64,000 nucleotides of DNA from Luteibacter sp. Sphag1AF. GTDB taxonomy: Bacteria; Pseudomonadota; Gammaproteobacteria; Xanthomonadales; Rhodanobacteraceae. Shown here in pieces: positions 1 to 10,334 of the stretch. Every line of letters begins with the position of its first letter. Position 1 is the stretch's first letter. Location: NCBI RefSeq assembly GCF_014192715.1, contig NZ_JACHYH010000001.1, forward strand, positions 1,054,001-1,118,000, written 5' to 3'. The position numbers were made by a program, and so were the translations under genes. The notes beneath the pieces are model-generated. The model was not told the origin of the DNA. It made no database searches and saw only the letters and a program-made list of their open reading frames with translations.

Positions 1-846
1 CAGGCCACCACTGACCACCGGCAACGCGCCCAGCAACAGACTGCGCACGCTGCGATAGGCCAGCAGCAACAGGATGATGAAGCCCATGGTGGAAATGCGT
101 CCGATCCAATCCGCTTCTTCACGGGTCTGCGCATTGACCAGCACGCTGAAGTAGCCGGGGCCACTCAACGTCAGGTGCGCTCCCGCGCTGCCCGGCAACG
201 CAGCGAATGCGCTGCGAAGGTGGTCGATGGCAACGCCCTGTGCTTCAGGATCAAAACCGGCAGCGCGCGTCTGCACGAGCATCAGCGCTTCGTGGCGGGA
301 CGAGAACCACACACCGTCACGCACCTCGGGTGAACGTACGGGCGTCCAGAGCTCTGCAAGCTTCAGCACTTCCAGCGTGGGGTCACGCGGCAACAGGCCT
401 TTGAGCAAGGTACCGGCAGGCGAACTCAGATCGTCCAGACGCTGTTGCAACTGGTCGGACAGATAGTCCTCGTCCAGCGCCTGCGTATCCAGCGTGGGCG
501 AAAGCAGATACCGGTAAGGCAACAGCCTGTCATCGAGCACGCCCATGTCGAAGTCGCCATTCACCACCTGGGTGAACTGGCTGTCATTCACGAGACTGGT
601 GCGCAACGACCGGCTCAACTGCGCCAGCTGCTCCACAGGCAAACCGTCAATGGCAACAAGCAGCAATCGCGAGCCGGGACCCTCGCCCACCTGCTCCATC
701 AGCAGTGTCTGGTCAGGCGTAGTGGGAGCCGGCATGAAGCTGCGCAGGTCCGTGCTGATGACCAGGCGCTGCGAGATCAACAGACCCAGCGCCGCAAGCA
801 CCAGCAACCAGCCAAGCAGCAAGGCGAAACGTGCGCCGCCCCGCAT
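1..846 (-). CDS. MMPL/RND-type exporter of aryl-polyene cluster (partial, N-terminal 282 codons)
   Basis: The frame is open from an ATG at 846 to the window edge with no stop, so the C-terminal part lies outside. The N-terminus has a hydrophobic helix (FALLLGWLLVLAALGLLIS), then a long periplasmic stretch with LRSFMPAPTTPDQTLLMEQ and GEGPGSRLLL, and further hydrophobic segments near the edge (GFIILLLLAYRSV). This is the pattern of the predicted exporters (COG4258-like, MMPL superfamily) that sit in aryl-polyene and xanthomonadin clusters, where they are thought to move the polyene lipid or its carrier across the inner membrane. It starts 14 bp after the LolA-like gene and is in the same minus-strand operon. 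Family assignment is from pattern and context. Confidence 0.8.
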   Translation of the reverse strand, partial: MRGGARFALLLGWLLVLAALGLLISQRLVISTDLRSFMPAPTTPDQTLLMEQVGEGPGSRLLLVAIDGLPVEQLAQLSRSLRTSLVNDSQFTQVVNGDFDMGVLDDRLLPYRYLLSPTLDTQALDEDYLSDQLQQRLDDLSSPAGTLLKGLLPRDPTLEVLKLAELWTPVRSPEVRDGVWFSSRHEALMLVQTRAAGFDPEAQGVAIDHLRSAFAALPGSAGAHLTLSGPGYFSVLVNAQTREEADWIGRISTMGFIILLLLAYRSVRSLLLGALPVVSGGL

Positions 847-860
847 TCAGCAAGCCACCG

Positions 861-1502
861 TCACGGCGTACCGCCGCAGAGCGCAGCAATGGCATCACGC
901 GTGGGGGCATCCGGCATCTTCGTGGCCAGGTCGCCCAGCAGATCCATGGTCACATCACCGTCGGGCTCTTCCATGCGCATGCAGCGCGCCTCGGTACCGG
1001 CACCATCGACGCGGATGGACGCAATCTGTTTGGCCACGCGCGGATCGCGCGGCTTGAGCGTCAACGTCCACTGCGAACCCGCATGGGCCACGGTGACATC
1101 GAACGAATCGGCCAGACGGGACGGGTCACCACCCAGCAGAGCAACGAAGCTGTCGAGCAGCACCTTGAGCTGGGGCGCGCGTTCCAGTGAAAAACTGCGC
1201 GGCTTCCTGCCCTCGCGTTGCTGAGTCACCTGGCCATCGGCGATGGTTGCCGTCTCTTTGGTGGGCAGGTCCACACGACGTTCCAGACGATCACCGCCCA
1301 GCCACGACAGCTCGCCGGATACAACCAGCGGCTTGTCCAGCACGCGCATGAAGCGCGCTTCGGCAAACGGCGTGCGCGCGGGCGCGGGGCGCTTCAGCGT
1401 GGCAATCAGCGTGTGCGCGTCATCAGCCTGAGGCGTCTGCGCGATGACCGAGGTGAGCGGCGTCAGAGCCAGGATCAGCGCCAGTGTCTTGCCAGAAGTC
1501 AT
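861..1502 (-). CDS. LolA-like outer-membrane lipoprotein carrier protein of aryl-polyene cluster
   Basis: 213 residues with an N-terminal signal peptide (KTLALILALTPLTSVIAQ) and a soluble beta-rich body. Residues about 40-190 resemble LolA-like proteins (COG2834) encoded in aryl-polyene clusters, where they are proposed to shuttle the pigment or its lipid through the periplasm. The 5' end overlaps the 3' end of the upstream acyltransferase gene by 80 bp, and the signal peptide lies inside this overlap; a later start would remove it, so the long form is preferred. Followed after 14 bp by the exporter gene. Function in transport is inferred from context. Confidence 0.75.
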   Translation of the reverse strand: MTSGKTLALILALTPLTSVIAQTPQADDAHTLIATLKRPAPARTPFAEARFMRVLDKPLVVSGELSWLGGDRLERRVDLPTKETATIADGQVTQQREGRKPRSFSLERAPQLKVLLDSFVALLGGDPSRLADSFDVTVAHAGSQWTLTLKPRDPRVAKQIASIRVDGAGTEARCMRMEEPDGDVTMDLLGDLATKMPDAPTRDAIAALCGGTP

Positions 1503-2379
1503 AGAAGTTGAACCAGTTGTAGGGGGCCAGGCGCGCGTAATGTTCTAAACGCTGAGCGTACCGGGTAATGATGTCGTCCAGTGCCTGCTGACGACTCTGC
1601 CGGGGGATGTCCACGCGATCACTCAGCGACTCGAAGACCAGCCGGTAGCGGTTGCCGCCCTCATACAGGCCCATGCACAGCACCACGGGCACCTGCAACG
1701 CGGATGCGACGAGCCAGGGGCCCACGGGAAACGGTGCGGGAGAGCCCAGCAGCGGCGCATGCCGGAGCGCTTCGTGAGCGCGGCCACGATCCGCCAGCAG
1801 TGCGACCATGCCGCCGGCCTGGGTGGCCTCAGCCATGGCCAGCGTAATGGAGGTGCCGTCCAGCGACGCATCAATCACGCGCTCACCCACATCCGGCGCG
1901 AGGGCTTCCAGAAGCATGGTCAGTGCGGGCGTCTTCTGTTTGTCGAGCACCACGCGCAGGGGAACGTCCGGCCGGCGCGCGCCCAGCGCACGCAGCGCTT
2001 CAAAGCTGCCCTGATGCGATCCGATGAGCAGCACGCCCTTGCCCATGGCAATGCGCGCGTCGAGCACGTCGAGGCCTTCGGTATCGATCTGGAAGCGCTT
2101 TTCACCGTCTGCCAGCAGAAAAATGCGATCCAGCAGTGTCGCCGCGAAGCAGTGAAAGTGGCGAATCACTTCGGCGGGAGTGGGTTCGCGATGGAGAACC
2201 CGCCGCAGATACGCCTTCGACGCTTCCCGCTCAGGGCGGCGTCGAAGATAGAAATAGAAGGCGATGGGATGCAGCAGCAACCGTGCGGCGGGACGCCCCA
2301 CATGCAGGGCGATGGCGCGGATGAGCCAGATGGCGAAACGGCCGCCACCTTCCCGTTGATTTTGCCAGTGTTCGGTCAT
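1423..2379 (-). CDS. LPLAT-superfamily acyltransferase of aryl-polyene cluster
   Basis: 318 residues. An HxxxxE acyltransferase motif is visible as H122 to E127 in GSHQGSFEAL, as in the LpxL/HtrB branch of lysophospholipid acyltransferases; the C-terminal WFNFYDFW block is typical of the aryl-polyene cluster version (COG4261-like). It probably attaches the polyene or an acyl chain to a membrane lipid at the inner membrane. ATG at 2379 overlaps the dehydratase stop (ATGA), showing translational coupling. The C-terminus runs 80 bp into the next gene, longer than needed after the FYDFW block. Confidence 0.8.
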   Translation of the reverse strand: MTEHWQNQREGGGRFAIWLIRAIALHVGRPAARLLLHPIAFYFYLRRRPEREASKAYLRRVLHREPTPAEVIRHFHCFAATLLDRIFLLADGEKRFQIDTEGLDVLDARIAMGKGVLLIGSHQGSFEALRALGARRPDVPLRVVLDKQKTPALTMLLEALAPDVGERVIDASLDGTSITLAMAEATQAGGMVALLADRGRAHEALRHAPLLGSPAPFPVGPWLVASALQVPVVLCMGLYEGGNRYRLVFESLSDRVDIPRQSRQQALDDIITRYAQRLEHYARLAPYNWFNFYDFWQDTGADPGSDAAHLGHRADASG

Positions 2380-2681
2380 GTCGATCCTTCGACGGTGCCG
2401 CGTGCCAGCGTGGTGCCGGCATGAACGATCGTAAAGCGCATGCGATGTTCCGCGATTTCAGTGAGGGTGAGCGTTGCGTCCTGCCCAGGCAGCAGGGGCG
2501 CCACGAATTTTGCGTCCACAATCGCCTTGAGACGAAGGCCACGCCACTCGCGCAATGCCGTGGCGACCTGTTCCATCAGCAACACCCCCGCCACGATCGG
2601 ACGCCCCGGGAAATGTCCCCGGAAGCTGGGATGATCGGCCGGGAAATGTATGCCGCGGGTGATTTCGGCAGGCGTGCTCAT
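2376..2681 (-). CDS. 3-hydroxyacyl-ACP dehydratase-like hot-dog protein (ApeI/FabZ-like)
   Basis: 101 residues starting at ATG 2681; the longer frame upstream is the shadow of the neighbouring gene. The motif RGHFPGRPIVAGVLLMEQ carries the hot-dog dehydratase pair H23 and E37, as in FabZ/FabA. In aryl-polyene clusters this small protein removes water from the 3-hydroxyacyl-ACP intermediate during chain growth. The start overlaps the stop of the membrane-protein gene upstream (ATGA), so the two are coupled. The alternative, a thioesterase of the same fold, is less likely because the FPG motif is intact. Confidence 0.8.
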   Translation of the reverse strand: MSTPAEITRGIHFPADHPSFRGHFPGRPIVAGVLLMEQVATALREWRGLRLKAIVDAKFVAPLLPGQDATLTLTEIAEHRMRFTIVHAGTTLARGTVEGST

Positions 2682-3382
2682 GGACCACCCCGATGCCAGT
2701 TGCGCAGCAGGTCGGGCCAGCGCAACGCGATCTGCGCAGCCATGGCCACGGGATCGGAATGCGGCACACCCCGAAGTATCAGTCGGCGCACGGGATATTC
2801 CAGGATAAAGGCCGCCGCTATCACCAGGTAGCAGCCGATATGGGCATACGCCATGTAGAAGCTTCCTCCCAACCGGATGGACGACTCGATGCCAAGGGCG
2901 ACCAGCAGGCCACCCGGCACGGCGAAGCAAAACACGAGGGCCAGGAGCGACGCCTGAACGGCCAGCAGAACCGCCCAGAAAGCTGTCAACCATCGCGCGT
3001 AACGCGCCACACCGGGCAGTTCGAGCCGGTCCCGGCCTTCAATGGTGGCGATGAAATACGCGATCAGTGGCTGACGCCCCCGCATCAGCGTGCGACCGAA
3101 GAACCACGCGATGGCACCGTTGATGACCGCAGGCAGCGCGTCCATCAGGACGCCCAGCCAGCCAGACGACGCCAGGGCCACCAGCGCAAGGGCCAGCACG
3201 GGCCATGCAACGAAGGCATACGCACGGCGGGCGACGAGCGCCGGCAACAGCAGTGCCGTCAGCAGCGCAAGCATGGCCACAAGGGACATCCACGAGCGAT
3301 GGGTCGTCGCGCCAACAAGGGCGAGCACGGCGTATACGCCGATGCACACGATCATCGCCGGACGAGCGCGCGTGACGCTCAT
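2678..3382 (-). CDS. Aryl-polyene cluster integral membrane protein (COG4648-like)
   Basis: 234 residues from ATG 3382, chosen because it follows the ACP stop by 10 bp; a longer reading frame extends into the ACP gene and is not needed. Several hydrophobic helices are visible (MIVCIGVYAVLALVGA, LVAMLALLTALLLPALV, WPVLALALVALASSG, WAVLLAVQASLLALVFCFAV, GCYLVIAAAFILEYPV). Unknown biochemical role; this family is a regular member of aryl-polyene clusters, usually beside the ACPs. Here it directly precedes the dehydratase gene, whereas in many clusters an AMP-dependent ligase sits at this place; see the ligase at 26951. Confidence 0.75.
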   Translation of the reverse strand: MSVTRARPAMIVCIGVYAVLALVGATTHRSWMSLVAMLALLTALLLPALVARRAYAFVAWPVLALALVALASSGWLGVLMDALPAVINGAIAWFFGRTLMRGRQPLIAYFIATIEGRDRLELPGVARYARWLTAFWAVLLAVQASLLALVFCFAVPGGLLVALGIESSIRLGGSFYMAYAHIGCYLVIAAAFILEYPVRRLILRGVPHSDPVAMAAQIALRWPDLLRNWHRGGP

Positions 3383-3392
3383 CGCGGCGGCA

Positions 3393-3662
3393 TCAGGGTG
3401 CCCGGTGCTGCTCGATGTGCTCGGACAGCGTGCGCAGGCTGGTGAAGATCCGGCGGTTGTCCGGATTGTCCGAGCGCAACTGGAAGCCATAGCGCTTGGA
3501 GACCGCCAGGGCGATTTCCAGGGCGTCGATGGAGTCGAGGCCGAGATCACCGCCGAACAACGGTGCATCGGGGTCAATCTGCCCCGGCTCGGTACCTTCA
3601 AGATTAAGACTACTCACAATGAGGGTAGCCAGTTCGTGTTCTGCTGCGGTCTGTTCTGCCAT
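3393..3662 (-). CDS. Acyl carrier protein of aryl-polyene cluster
   Basis: 89 residues with the carrier-protein motif GLDSIDALE, S44 being the phosphopantetheine attachment site. It would hold the aryl starter and the growing polyene. First gene of the minus-strand run that includes the membrane protein, dehydratase, acyltransferase, LolA-like protein and exporter. Divergent from xanB2 across about 180 bp. Many clusters of this type have two carrier proteins; only one is seen here, so a second could lie beyond position 1. Confidence 0.88.
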   Translation of the reverse strand: MAEQTAAEHELATLIVSSLNLEGTEPGQIDPDAPLFGGDLGLDSIDALEIALAVSKRYGFQLRSDNPDNRRIFTSLRTLSEHIEQHRAP

Positions 3663-3842
3663 GCTCGTTCCAAATCCCCAAGATCTGCCTCCCCCCGGAT
3701 GGCAGCGGCCGCGGAGTGTAGCATGCGGCCCCGTTGGCGGGCGGATTCACAGACGTGAAAAGCGTCAATTATCAGTAGCCTGCGTCGTCAGGGATACCTG
3801 ACGTTATATGATGGACGCCAGGCTTGAAGAACGGAAGAATTG

Positions 3843-4829
3843 ATGACATCCGGCAGTGAACTAAGGGAATGTGATCCGACCGCAGCCCATGCCGCGCCCG
3901 ACGTCCGCTATGTAAAGCACGACCAGCCGCTGACCCAGGGCGTCCTCGCCTCGCTGGGTTTTGGAGCCACGGCTTTGAGCTCCGCTGACCCGCGCCGTTT
4001 CAACGTGGCCCTGGAGCCTCTGGGAACCGCTGTCGCAGAAGAATGGCATGTCACCGGCCCGGTCATATCCGGCACTGACGGTGCCCTGCAGTGGTCGCGT
4101 GGCGGTGGCTGGCTGTTCGCTGCCATTGAACTGGATGAAGGCCGCCACGGCGGTGCCGAAGAAACAGCCCGCCTTGCGTATGCTGCGCTGTCCGAATTTG
4201 TGGCCGCCTCACCGGAGCGCCATGTCCAGCGCATCTGGAATTACCTCGGCGCCATCAATCAGGGCCAGGGTGACGATGAGCGCTACAAGCACTTCTGCCA
4301 GGGTCGCATGGAAGGCATGGGAGACATCTTTGCCCACGGATTTCCGGCTGCCACGGCCATCGGTCACCACGCCACCGCGCATCGTCTGCAGGTGTACCTG
4401 CTGGCCAGCAGCCAGCCGGGCACGCGCATCGAGAATCCGCGCCAGGTCAGCGCATGGCAGTACCCGCGTCAGTACGGCCGCACTCCGCCCAGTTTTGCAC
4501 GGGCCACGCTTCTGCCTGCGGGCGACGTGCTTGCCATTTCCGGCACCGCGTCTGTCGTGGGGCATGCATCTGCGCATGCCGGCAACCTTGACGCCCAGCT
4601 GGACGAAACACTGGTCAATCTGGAAACGCTGCTAACCGCCAGCGCACTGCCCCGTAGCTTCGACGCACGCGCACCGCTGAAGGTGTACGTGCGCCACAGG
4701 GAACACGAGGCACGCGTGCGCGCCTTTCTCGCTCAACGCCTGCCCGATGCACCGGCACTGCTGCTTCATGGCGATATCTGCCGCGACGACCTGCTGGTGG
4801 AAATCGACGGCTGGCGCTACCGCACCTGA
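3843..4829 (+). CDS. xanB2: XanB2-type chorismatase (3-/4-hydroxybenzoate synthase)
   Basis: 328 residues from ATG 3843; a TTG directly upstream is also in frame, but the GGAAG ribosome site is better placed for the ATG. The segment RIWNYLGAINQG followed by ERYKHFCQGR is the signature of the FkbO/Hyg5/XanB2 chorismatases, which have a RidA-like fold. XanB2 turns chorismate into 3-hydroxybenzoate (xanthomonadin starter) and 4-hydroxybenzoate (ubiquinone precursor), plus pyruvate. It lies divergent to the aryl-polyene ACP, consistent with starter supply. A TTATAT box at 3804-3809 may be its -10. It ends 4 bp from the convergent gene at 4834. Confidence 0.85.
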   Translation: MTSGSELRECDPTAAHAAPDVRYVKHDQPLTQGVLASLGFGATALSSADPRRFNVALEPLGTAVAEEWHVTGPVISGTDGALQWSRGGGWLFAAIELDEGRHGGAEETARLAYAALSEFVAASPERHVQRIWNYLGAINQGQGDDERYKHFCQGRMEGMGDIFAHGFPAATAIGHHATAHRLQVYLLASSQPGTRIENPRQVSAWQYPRQYGRTPPSFARATLLPAGDVLAISGTASVVGHASAHAGNLDAQLDETLVNLETLLTASALPRSFDARAPLKVYVRHREHEARVRAFLAQRLPDAPALLLHGDICRDDLLVEIDGWRYRT

Positions 4830-4833
4830 GGCA

Positions 4834-5604
4834 TCACCTCGTGCCGCAGCGTGGCACCTGCTGGCGGTAATAGAGCATCAACGCATCGGCCAGCGCCGCA
4901 TCCGCATCAGGAATCGCCACGTCAATGCTGTGCCAGAACGGATCACCGGACGCATCGAAAGTCGCCGCTTCCCGAACCGGCGGCGAATCAGGCGTGTCGT
5001 AGCGAAGCAATACCGTGCACTTGTCCGGGCGGGTCATCGACTTAGGCCTGGGCAGGATGGCCGGCCGGGGTGTGGGGCCTACCATGTCCTCGCGCATGGC
5101 GTGCACCTGCGGAAAGAACATGTCGGCGGCATCGTAGATGCAGCCAAGGCATGCGGGGATGTCATAGGTCGACAACCAACCCTGCGCGGGACCGCTGGCC
5201 GCCGTGAACAGGAACGAGCTGGTGCCGTCGACGCCGAAGCCGGCGGCATACACTTTCCAGCCGCGTGGCGTGACCATCCAGCCACCGCCGCTCGCAAAGA
5301 AGAGCTGGACGCGCGCCAGGACGTCCGGGGTCAGGGTGCTCTTGAAGGGCGGGAGTTTTTCGTCAGCCGACTCCCACTCCCCTTCCATGTCTTTGAGCAG
5401 AATGCGCTGCACGGTAACGCCAGGAATGACTTTCCCTGTGGCGTCCTTCGCGACAGCCGGAACCAGTCGATAGTCCTCGCCCTGCACGGACGGGTCGCGG
5501 AATGGCGGGCCGCCCAGCGTGTTCTCGCGTGTGGCCGCCACAACCAGGCCACTGATGAGAAGCAGCGCGACCGCGAGAAGCGGCCTGTGCACGTAGCGAA
5601 ACAT
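4834..5604 (-). CDS. Secreted protein of unknown function (possibly DUF4850)
   Basis: 256 residues with a clear signal peptide (PLLAVALLLISGLVVAA). The mature part is soluble, with a Cys pair in PACLGCIYDA and another two cysteines near the C-terminus (DKCTVLL, VPRCGTR) that could form disulfides in the periplasm. It looks like the small DUF4850 group found in Xanthomonadales, but this is from memory of the pattern only. No catalytic motif was recognised. Transcribed toward xanB2; it lies 87 bp downstream of glmU and may be read from the same transcript. Confidence 0.65.
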   Translation of the reverse strand: MFRYVHRPLLAVALLLISGLVVAATRENTLGGPPFRDPSVQGEDYRLVPAVAKDATGKVIPGVTVQRILLKDMEGEWESADEKLPPFKSTLTPDVLARVQLFFASGGGWMVTPRGWKVYAAGFGVDGTSSFLFTAASGPAQGWLSTYDIPACLGCIYDAADMFFPQVHAMREDMVGPTPRPAILPRPKSMTRPDKCTVLLRYDTPDSPPVREAATFDASGDPFWHSIDVAIPDADAALADALMLYYRQQVPRCGTR

Positions 5605-5691
5605 GGAAATCCCTTTGGCCCCTGTGATGGCGCGCAGTGTATCTGCGTGCCTCGCGCAGCGGGAGGGATCGGATGGCAGAAACCCGCGGCC

Positions 5692-7071
5692 TTACTTTTT
5701 CTTCACCGGTCGGTGCCAGCCCTCGATGGACGACTGCCGCACGCGGGCCACGGTCAACGCATGAGCAGGCGCATTACGGGTGATGACCGCACCGGCACCG
5801 ATGGTCGCGCCTTCGTGCAGGGTGACGGGGGCCACCAGAGAACTGTTGGAACCCACGAAAACGTGGTCTTCGATGGTGGTGGTGCTCTTGTTCGCGCCAT
5901 CGTAGTTGCAGGTGATCGTGCCGGCGCCGATATTCACGCCCTTGCCGATCACGGCATCGCCCAGGTATGTCAGGTGGTTGGCCTTGCTGCCCTCCCCTAT
6001 GGACGTCTGTTTGGTTTCAACAAAGTTGCCGACGTGCACGCCGGATGCCAGCACGGTGCCCGGACGCAGGCGCGCAAACGGGCCGATGGTGCAGGGGCCA
6101 TGCGTGACTACGCCGTCGATATCGCAATGCGCCAGCACCACCGTACCCGACGCAAGCTGCGCGTTGCGGATGCGGGTGAATGGCCCGATACGAACGTCAT
6201 CACCCAGGGTGACCACACCTTCCAGAATGACGTTGACGTCGATCTCGACATCGCTTCCCGCCGTGACGCTTCCACGGACGTCCAAACGTGATGGATCCGC
6301 CAGGCGCACGCCCGCCAGCGCGAGTTCGCGTGCCATGCGCTCGCGATACATCGCTTCCAGGCCCGCGAGTTGCCACGGGTCGTTCGCACCGGCGGCTTCC
6401 ACCTCGTCGCAATCAACGCACAGCGCAGGAACGTTTTCGTCTGCCGCCATGGCGAACACGTCGGTGAGGTAGTACTCGCCCTGCGCATTGCTGTTGTTCA
6501 GATGCGATGTCCAGGCCAGCAGCTGCGCTGCATCGCCGGCCACGATACCCGTATTGATGAGATCCACGGCGCGCTGCGCAGCAGTGGCATCTTTTTCTTC
6601 GACCACAGCGCGCACGTGGCCGCTGGCATCAAGAATCACGCGGCCGTAGCCCTTGGGCTGATCCAGGCGGGTGGCCAGCATGGCCAGCGGCTCATCGGCC
6701 GTGACCAGACGTGCGAGCGTGTCACCGCGAATCAGCGGAACATCACCGTAGAGCACCAGTACACGGCCTTCCAGAACGCCCCGCTCGCGCAGGTGCTCCA
6801 GCGCGGTGCGTACCGCGTGGCCAGTGCCCAGACGTTCCGTCTGCTCGATCCAGTCCAGGCTGGAGTCATGCGCGAAAGCGGCAAGCACCTTGTCACCCCG
6901 GTGCCCGTGCACGACGTGGATACCGGCAGGGTTCAGCGTGCGCGCTGCATCAATCACGTGCTGCAACAGAGGACGGCCTGCGAGGGGCATCAACACCTTT
7001 GCCGACGCAGACTTCATGCGCTTGCCTTCGCCAGCGGCGAGGATGACGACGTGGACGGGAGCGGGAGTCAT
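5692..7071 (-). CDS. glmU: Bifunctional GlmU: GlcNAc-1-P uridylyltransferase / GlcN-1-P acetyltransferase
   Basis: 459 residues, the usual length. The N-terminal pyrophosphorylase domain shows [20 protein letters not shown] at residues 11-30 and the C-terminal half is a left-handed beta-helix of hexapeptide repeats (for example [33 protein letters not shown]). It acetylates GlcN-1-P and then makes UDP-GlcNAc for peptidoglycan and lipopolysaccharide in the cytoplasm. Position downstream of the ATP synthase genes is common in gammaproteobacteria; here one envelope-type gene intervenes. Confidence 0.97.
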   Translation of the reverse strand: MTPAPVHVVILAAGEGKRMKSASAKVLMPLAGRPLLQHVIDAARTLNPAGIHVVHGHRGDKVLAAFAHDSSLDWIEQTERLGTGHAVRTALEHLRERGVLEGRVLVLYGDVPLIRGDTLARLVTADEPLAMLATRLDQPKGYGRVILDASGHVRAVVEEKDATAAQRAVDLINTGIVAGDAAQLLAWTSHLNNSNAQGEYYLTDVFAMAADENVPALCVDCDEVEAAGANDPWQLAGLEAMYRERMARELALAGVRLADPSRLDVRGSVTAGSDVEIDVNVILEGVVTLGDDVRIGPFTRIRNAQLASGTVVLAHCDIDGVVTHGPCTIGPFARLRPGTVLASGVHVGNFVETKQTSIGEGSKANHLTYLGDAVIGKGVNIGAGTITCNYDGANKSTTTIEDHVFVGSNSSLVAPVTLHEGATIGAGAVITRNAPAHALTVARVRQSSIEGWHRPVKKK

Positions 7072-7142
7072 GGGCAGATTCGATGTTTCGGTGACAGGGC
7101 GCCACTTTCGCCGGTTTTGGCAGGCGTGCCAAGTATGGCGGC

Positions 7143-8219
7143 TTATTCCTTCTCCGGCCTGGCAGTCAGGTGTTCCAGGTTGGGCTTGTATGCCTGCACG
7201 AATGCATTACGAAGAATGCCCACGATGGCAGCGAACGTATCGAGGTTCTTTTCGTCAATGTGGCCGCTGATGGGCACGCGCGTGGCGAACTGGTCCTTCT
7301 CGTGGTTCTTGAAAATCTGCACCACGCCTTCAGCCACCGCTTCGTAGGCAATCTTGAGCGGCCCCTTCCTGTCCTGCTCCACATCCTGCTTCCAGCTGAA
7401 GATCTTCAACCCGTGAAACAGCGGCTTGGCGTAGCCATTCAAATTACGGTCGCGGGCTTCCAGCTCCATGACGAAATCACCCTCACCACCCGCGAAGTCG
7501 AGACCTGAATAAGCGCGTGCCAGATCGTTGGCCTTCACCAGCTTGATGTTGCGCACGGTCAGCGAATACTTGAAATCGCCCAGCCGCTCCAGCGGATCAA
7601 ACGTCGCCGTGGCTTCCAGCGGCGCATCGCCCAGCACCCTGGCTGTCACGTGCAGCCGGGCCACGCGTGAGCCCGCCTGGCTGTCCACGTTGGTCAGATT
7701 GGTAGCCGTTCCGTTGACGTCGGTCATCTTGAGATCGACCTTCGGGCTGGATACGAAGTTGTGGAACGTGACCACGCCATCGCTCACATTCACTTCGTCG
7801 AGGCGAATGGGCGACAGCGCCTTCAACTGTTCGCGCCAGTCCACACCCTTGCCGGTCTGCGTGTCGCCCTCGCCCTTGCCGTCCACGAAGTTGAGTTCGG
7901 GATGGAAGAAGTCGACCTTGCCGCGCACGCGACCGCGCGTGAGAGCACGCCAGCTCAATGCGATATCGGTTCGCTGCGCATTGAACAGAGGTACCGGCAC
8001 CTTGCCGTCCACCTTGGTGATGACCAGCTGGTTGATGCTGTAAGAGCCGCGCCACAGATGGATGTCGATATCAGCCATATGGCCCGAGTACGAGCCCATG
8101 CTGGCCATCCGACCGTTGAGGTAGTTCAGCACCACATAGGGCAGGGCAATGCGCGCCGCAATCAGTACGACGGCAACGATGCCCAGGATCCACAGGCTGC
8201 GGCGGTAACGGGTCTTCAT
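7143..8219 (-). CDS. AsmA/DUF748-like envelope protein
   Basis: 358 residues from ATG 8219; the in-frame extension upstream runs over the atp terminator and atpC and is not coding. One N-terminal membrane helix ([22 protein letters not shown]) is followed by a long periplasmic beta-rich region with AsmA-like features such as [12 protein letters not shown] and [20 protein letters not shown]748/AsmA-like proteins are implicated in moving lipids or keeping the outer membrane intact; no enzyme activity is expected. Lies between the atp terminator and glmU on the same strand. Exact family not verified. Confidence 0.75.
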   Translation of the reverse strand: MKTRYRRSLWILGIVAVVLIAARIALPYVVLNYLNGRMASMGSYSGHMADIDIHLWRGSYSINQLVITKVDGKVPVPLFNAQRTDIALSWRALTRGRVRGKVDFFHPELNFVDGKGEGDTQTGKGVDWREQLKALSPIRLDEVNVSDGVVTFHNFVSSPKVDLKMTDVNGTATNLTNVDSQAGSRVARLHVTARVLGDAPLEATATFDPLERLGDFKYSLTVRNIKLVKANDLARAYSGLDFAGGEGDFVMELEARDRNLNGYAKPLFHGLKIFSWKQDVEQDRKGPLKIAYEAVAEGVVQIFKNHEKDQFATRVPISGHIDEKNLDTFAAIVGILRNAFVQAYKPNLEHLTARPEKE

Positions 8220-8278
8220 GGCGCGAAGCGTCGCAGGACGACGGTGGTCGCAAGATGAAGACGAACGCCGGAAAAAAC

Positions 8279-8305
8279 GAAAAGCCGGCGCAAGGCCGGC
8301 TTTTC
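8279..8305 (-). terminator. Intrinsic terminator of the atp operon
   Basis: An 11-bp perfect stem (8279-8289 with 8295-8305, GAAAAGCCGGC arm) with a 5-base loop. On the minus strand it is followed by a T-rich run (TTTTCGTTTTTT), and it lies 24 bp after the atpC stop. Confidence 0.9.
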
Positions 8306-8328
8306 GCAGAAACGCGGGTAACCGCGAC

Positions 8329-8760
8329 TTAGTGCTTGAGCGTCTTGCGCAGGCGCTCCAGCGCCTGCAACTGTGCCAGGGCTTCGGCCAGCTTGGCCTG
8401 TGCCTCGGCAACGTCCAGCGTGTCGCCACGGTTGGCCAGGGCGTCCTCGGCTTCCTTCTTGGCAGCCAGGGCAGCAGCCTCGTCCAGGTCCGCGGCGCGC
8501 GCCGCGGTATCGGCGAGGATGGTGACCACCTGCGGCTGCACTTCAAGAATGCCGCCAGACACGTAGAACTGCTGGCGTTCGCCACTGGCAAGCACCACGT
8601 CAACGTGGCCGGGCTTCAGGCGGGTGATCAGCGGCGCATGCCGGGGTGCGATACCCAGCTCACCGAGTTCACCGGTGGCGACCACCAGCGTGGCGTCGCC
8701 CGAGAAGATCTCGGCTTCGGCGCTGACGATGTCGACACGAATGGTGTGGTTCATGGGCAT
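8329..8760 (-). CDS. atpC: F1Fo ATP synthase epsilon subunit
   Basis: 143 residues. The N-terminal beta-sandwich has [19 protein letters not shown] and the [14 protein letters not shown] block typical of epsilon; the C-terminal part is a helical hairpin rich in Ala and Lys. It is part of the central stalk and inhibits ATP hydrolysis. Last gene of the atp operon, followed by a strong terminator. A second in-frame ATG two codons later is possible; GGAAAC just upstream favours the first. Confidence 0.96.
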   Translation of the reverse strand: MPMNHTIRVDIVSAEAEIFSGDATLVVATGELGELGIAPRHAPLITRLKPGHVDVVLASGERQQFYVSGGILEVQPQVVTILADTAARAADLDEAAALAAKKEAEDALANRGDTLDVAEAQAKLAEALAQLQALERLRKTLKH

Positions 8761-8847
8761 GTTTCCGTAAACGAGGAGGTATCGGGGTAAGAAGGTGTCC
8801 GGGGCCGGCGGGAGGCACCGCTATGCGGCGCCGTCCGTCCGATGACC

Positions 8848-10284
<1,437 letters not shown>

Positions 10285-10334
10285 CTAAGGTATGTGTTGC
10301 GGCGCCGCCGAAACGTCGCCAACGATGGAGTGGA

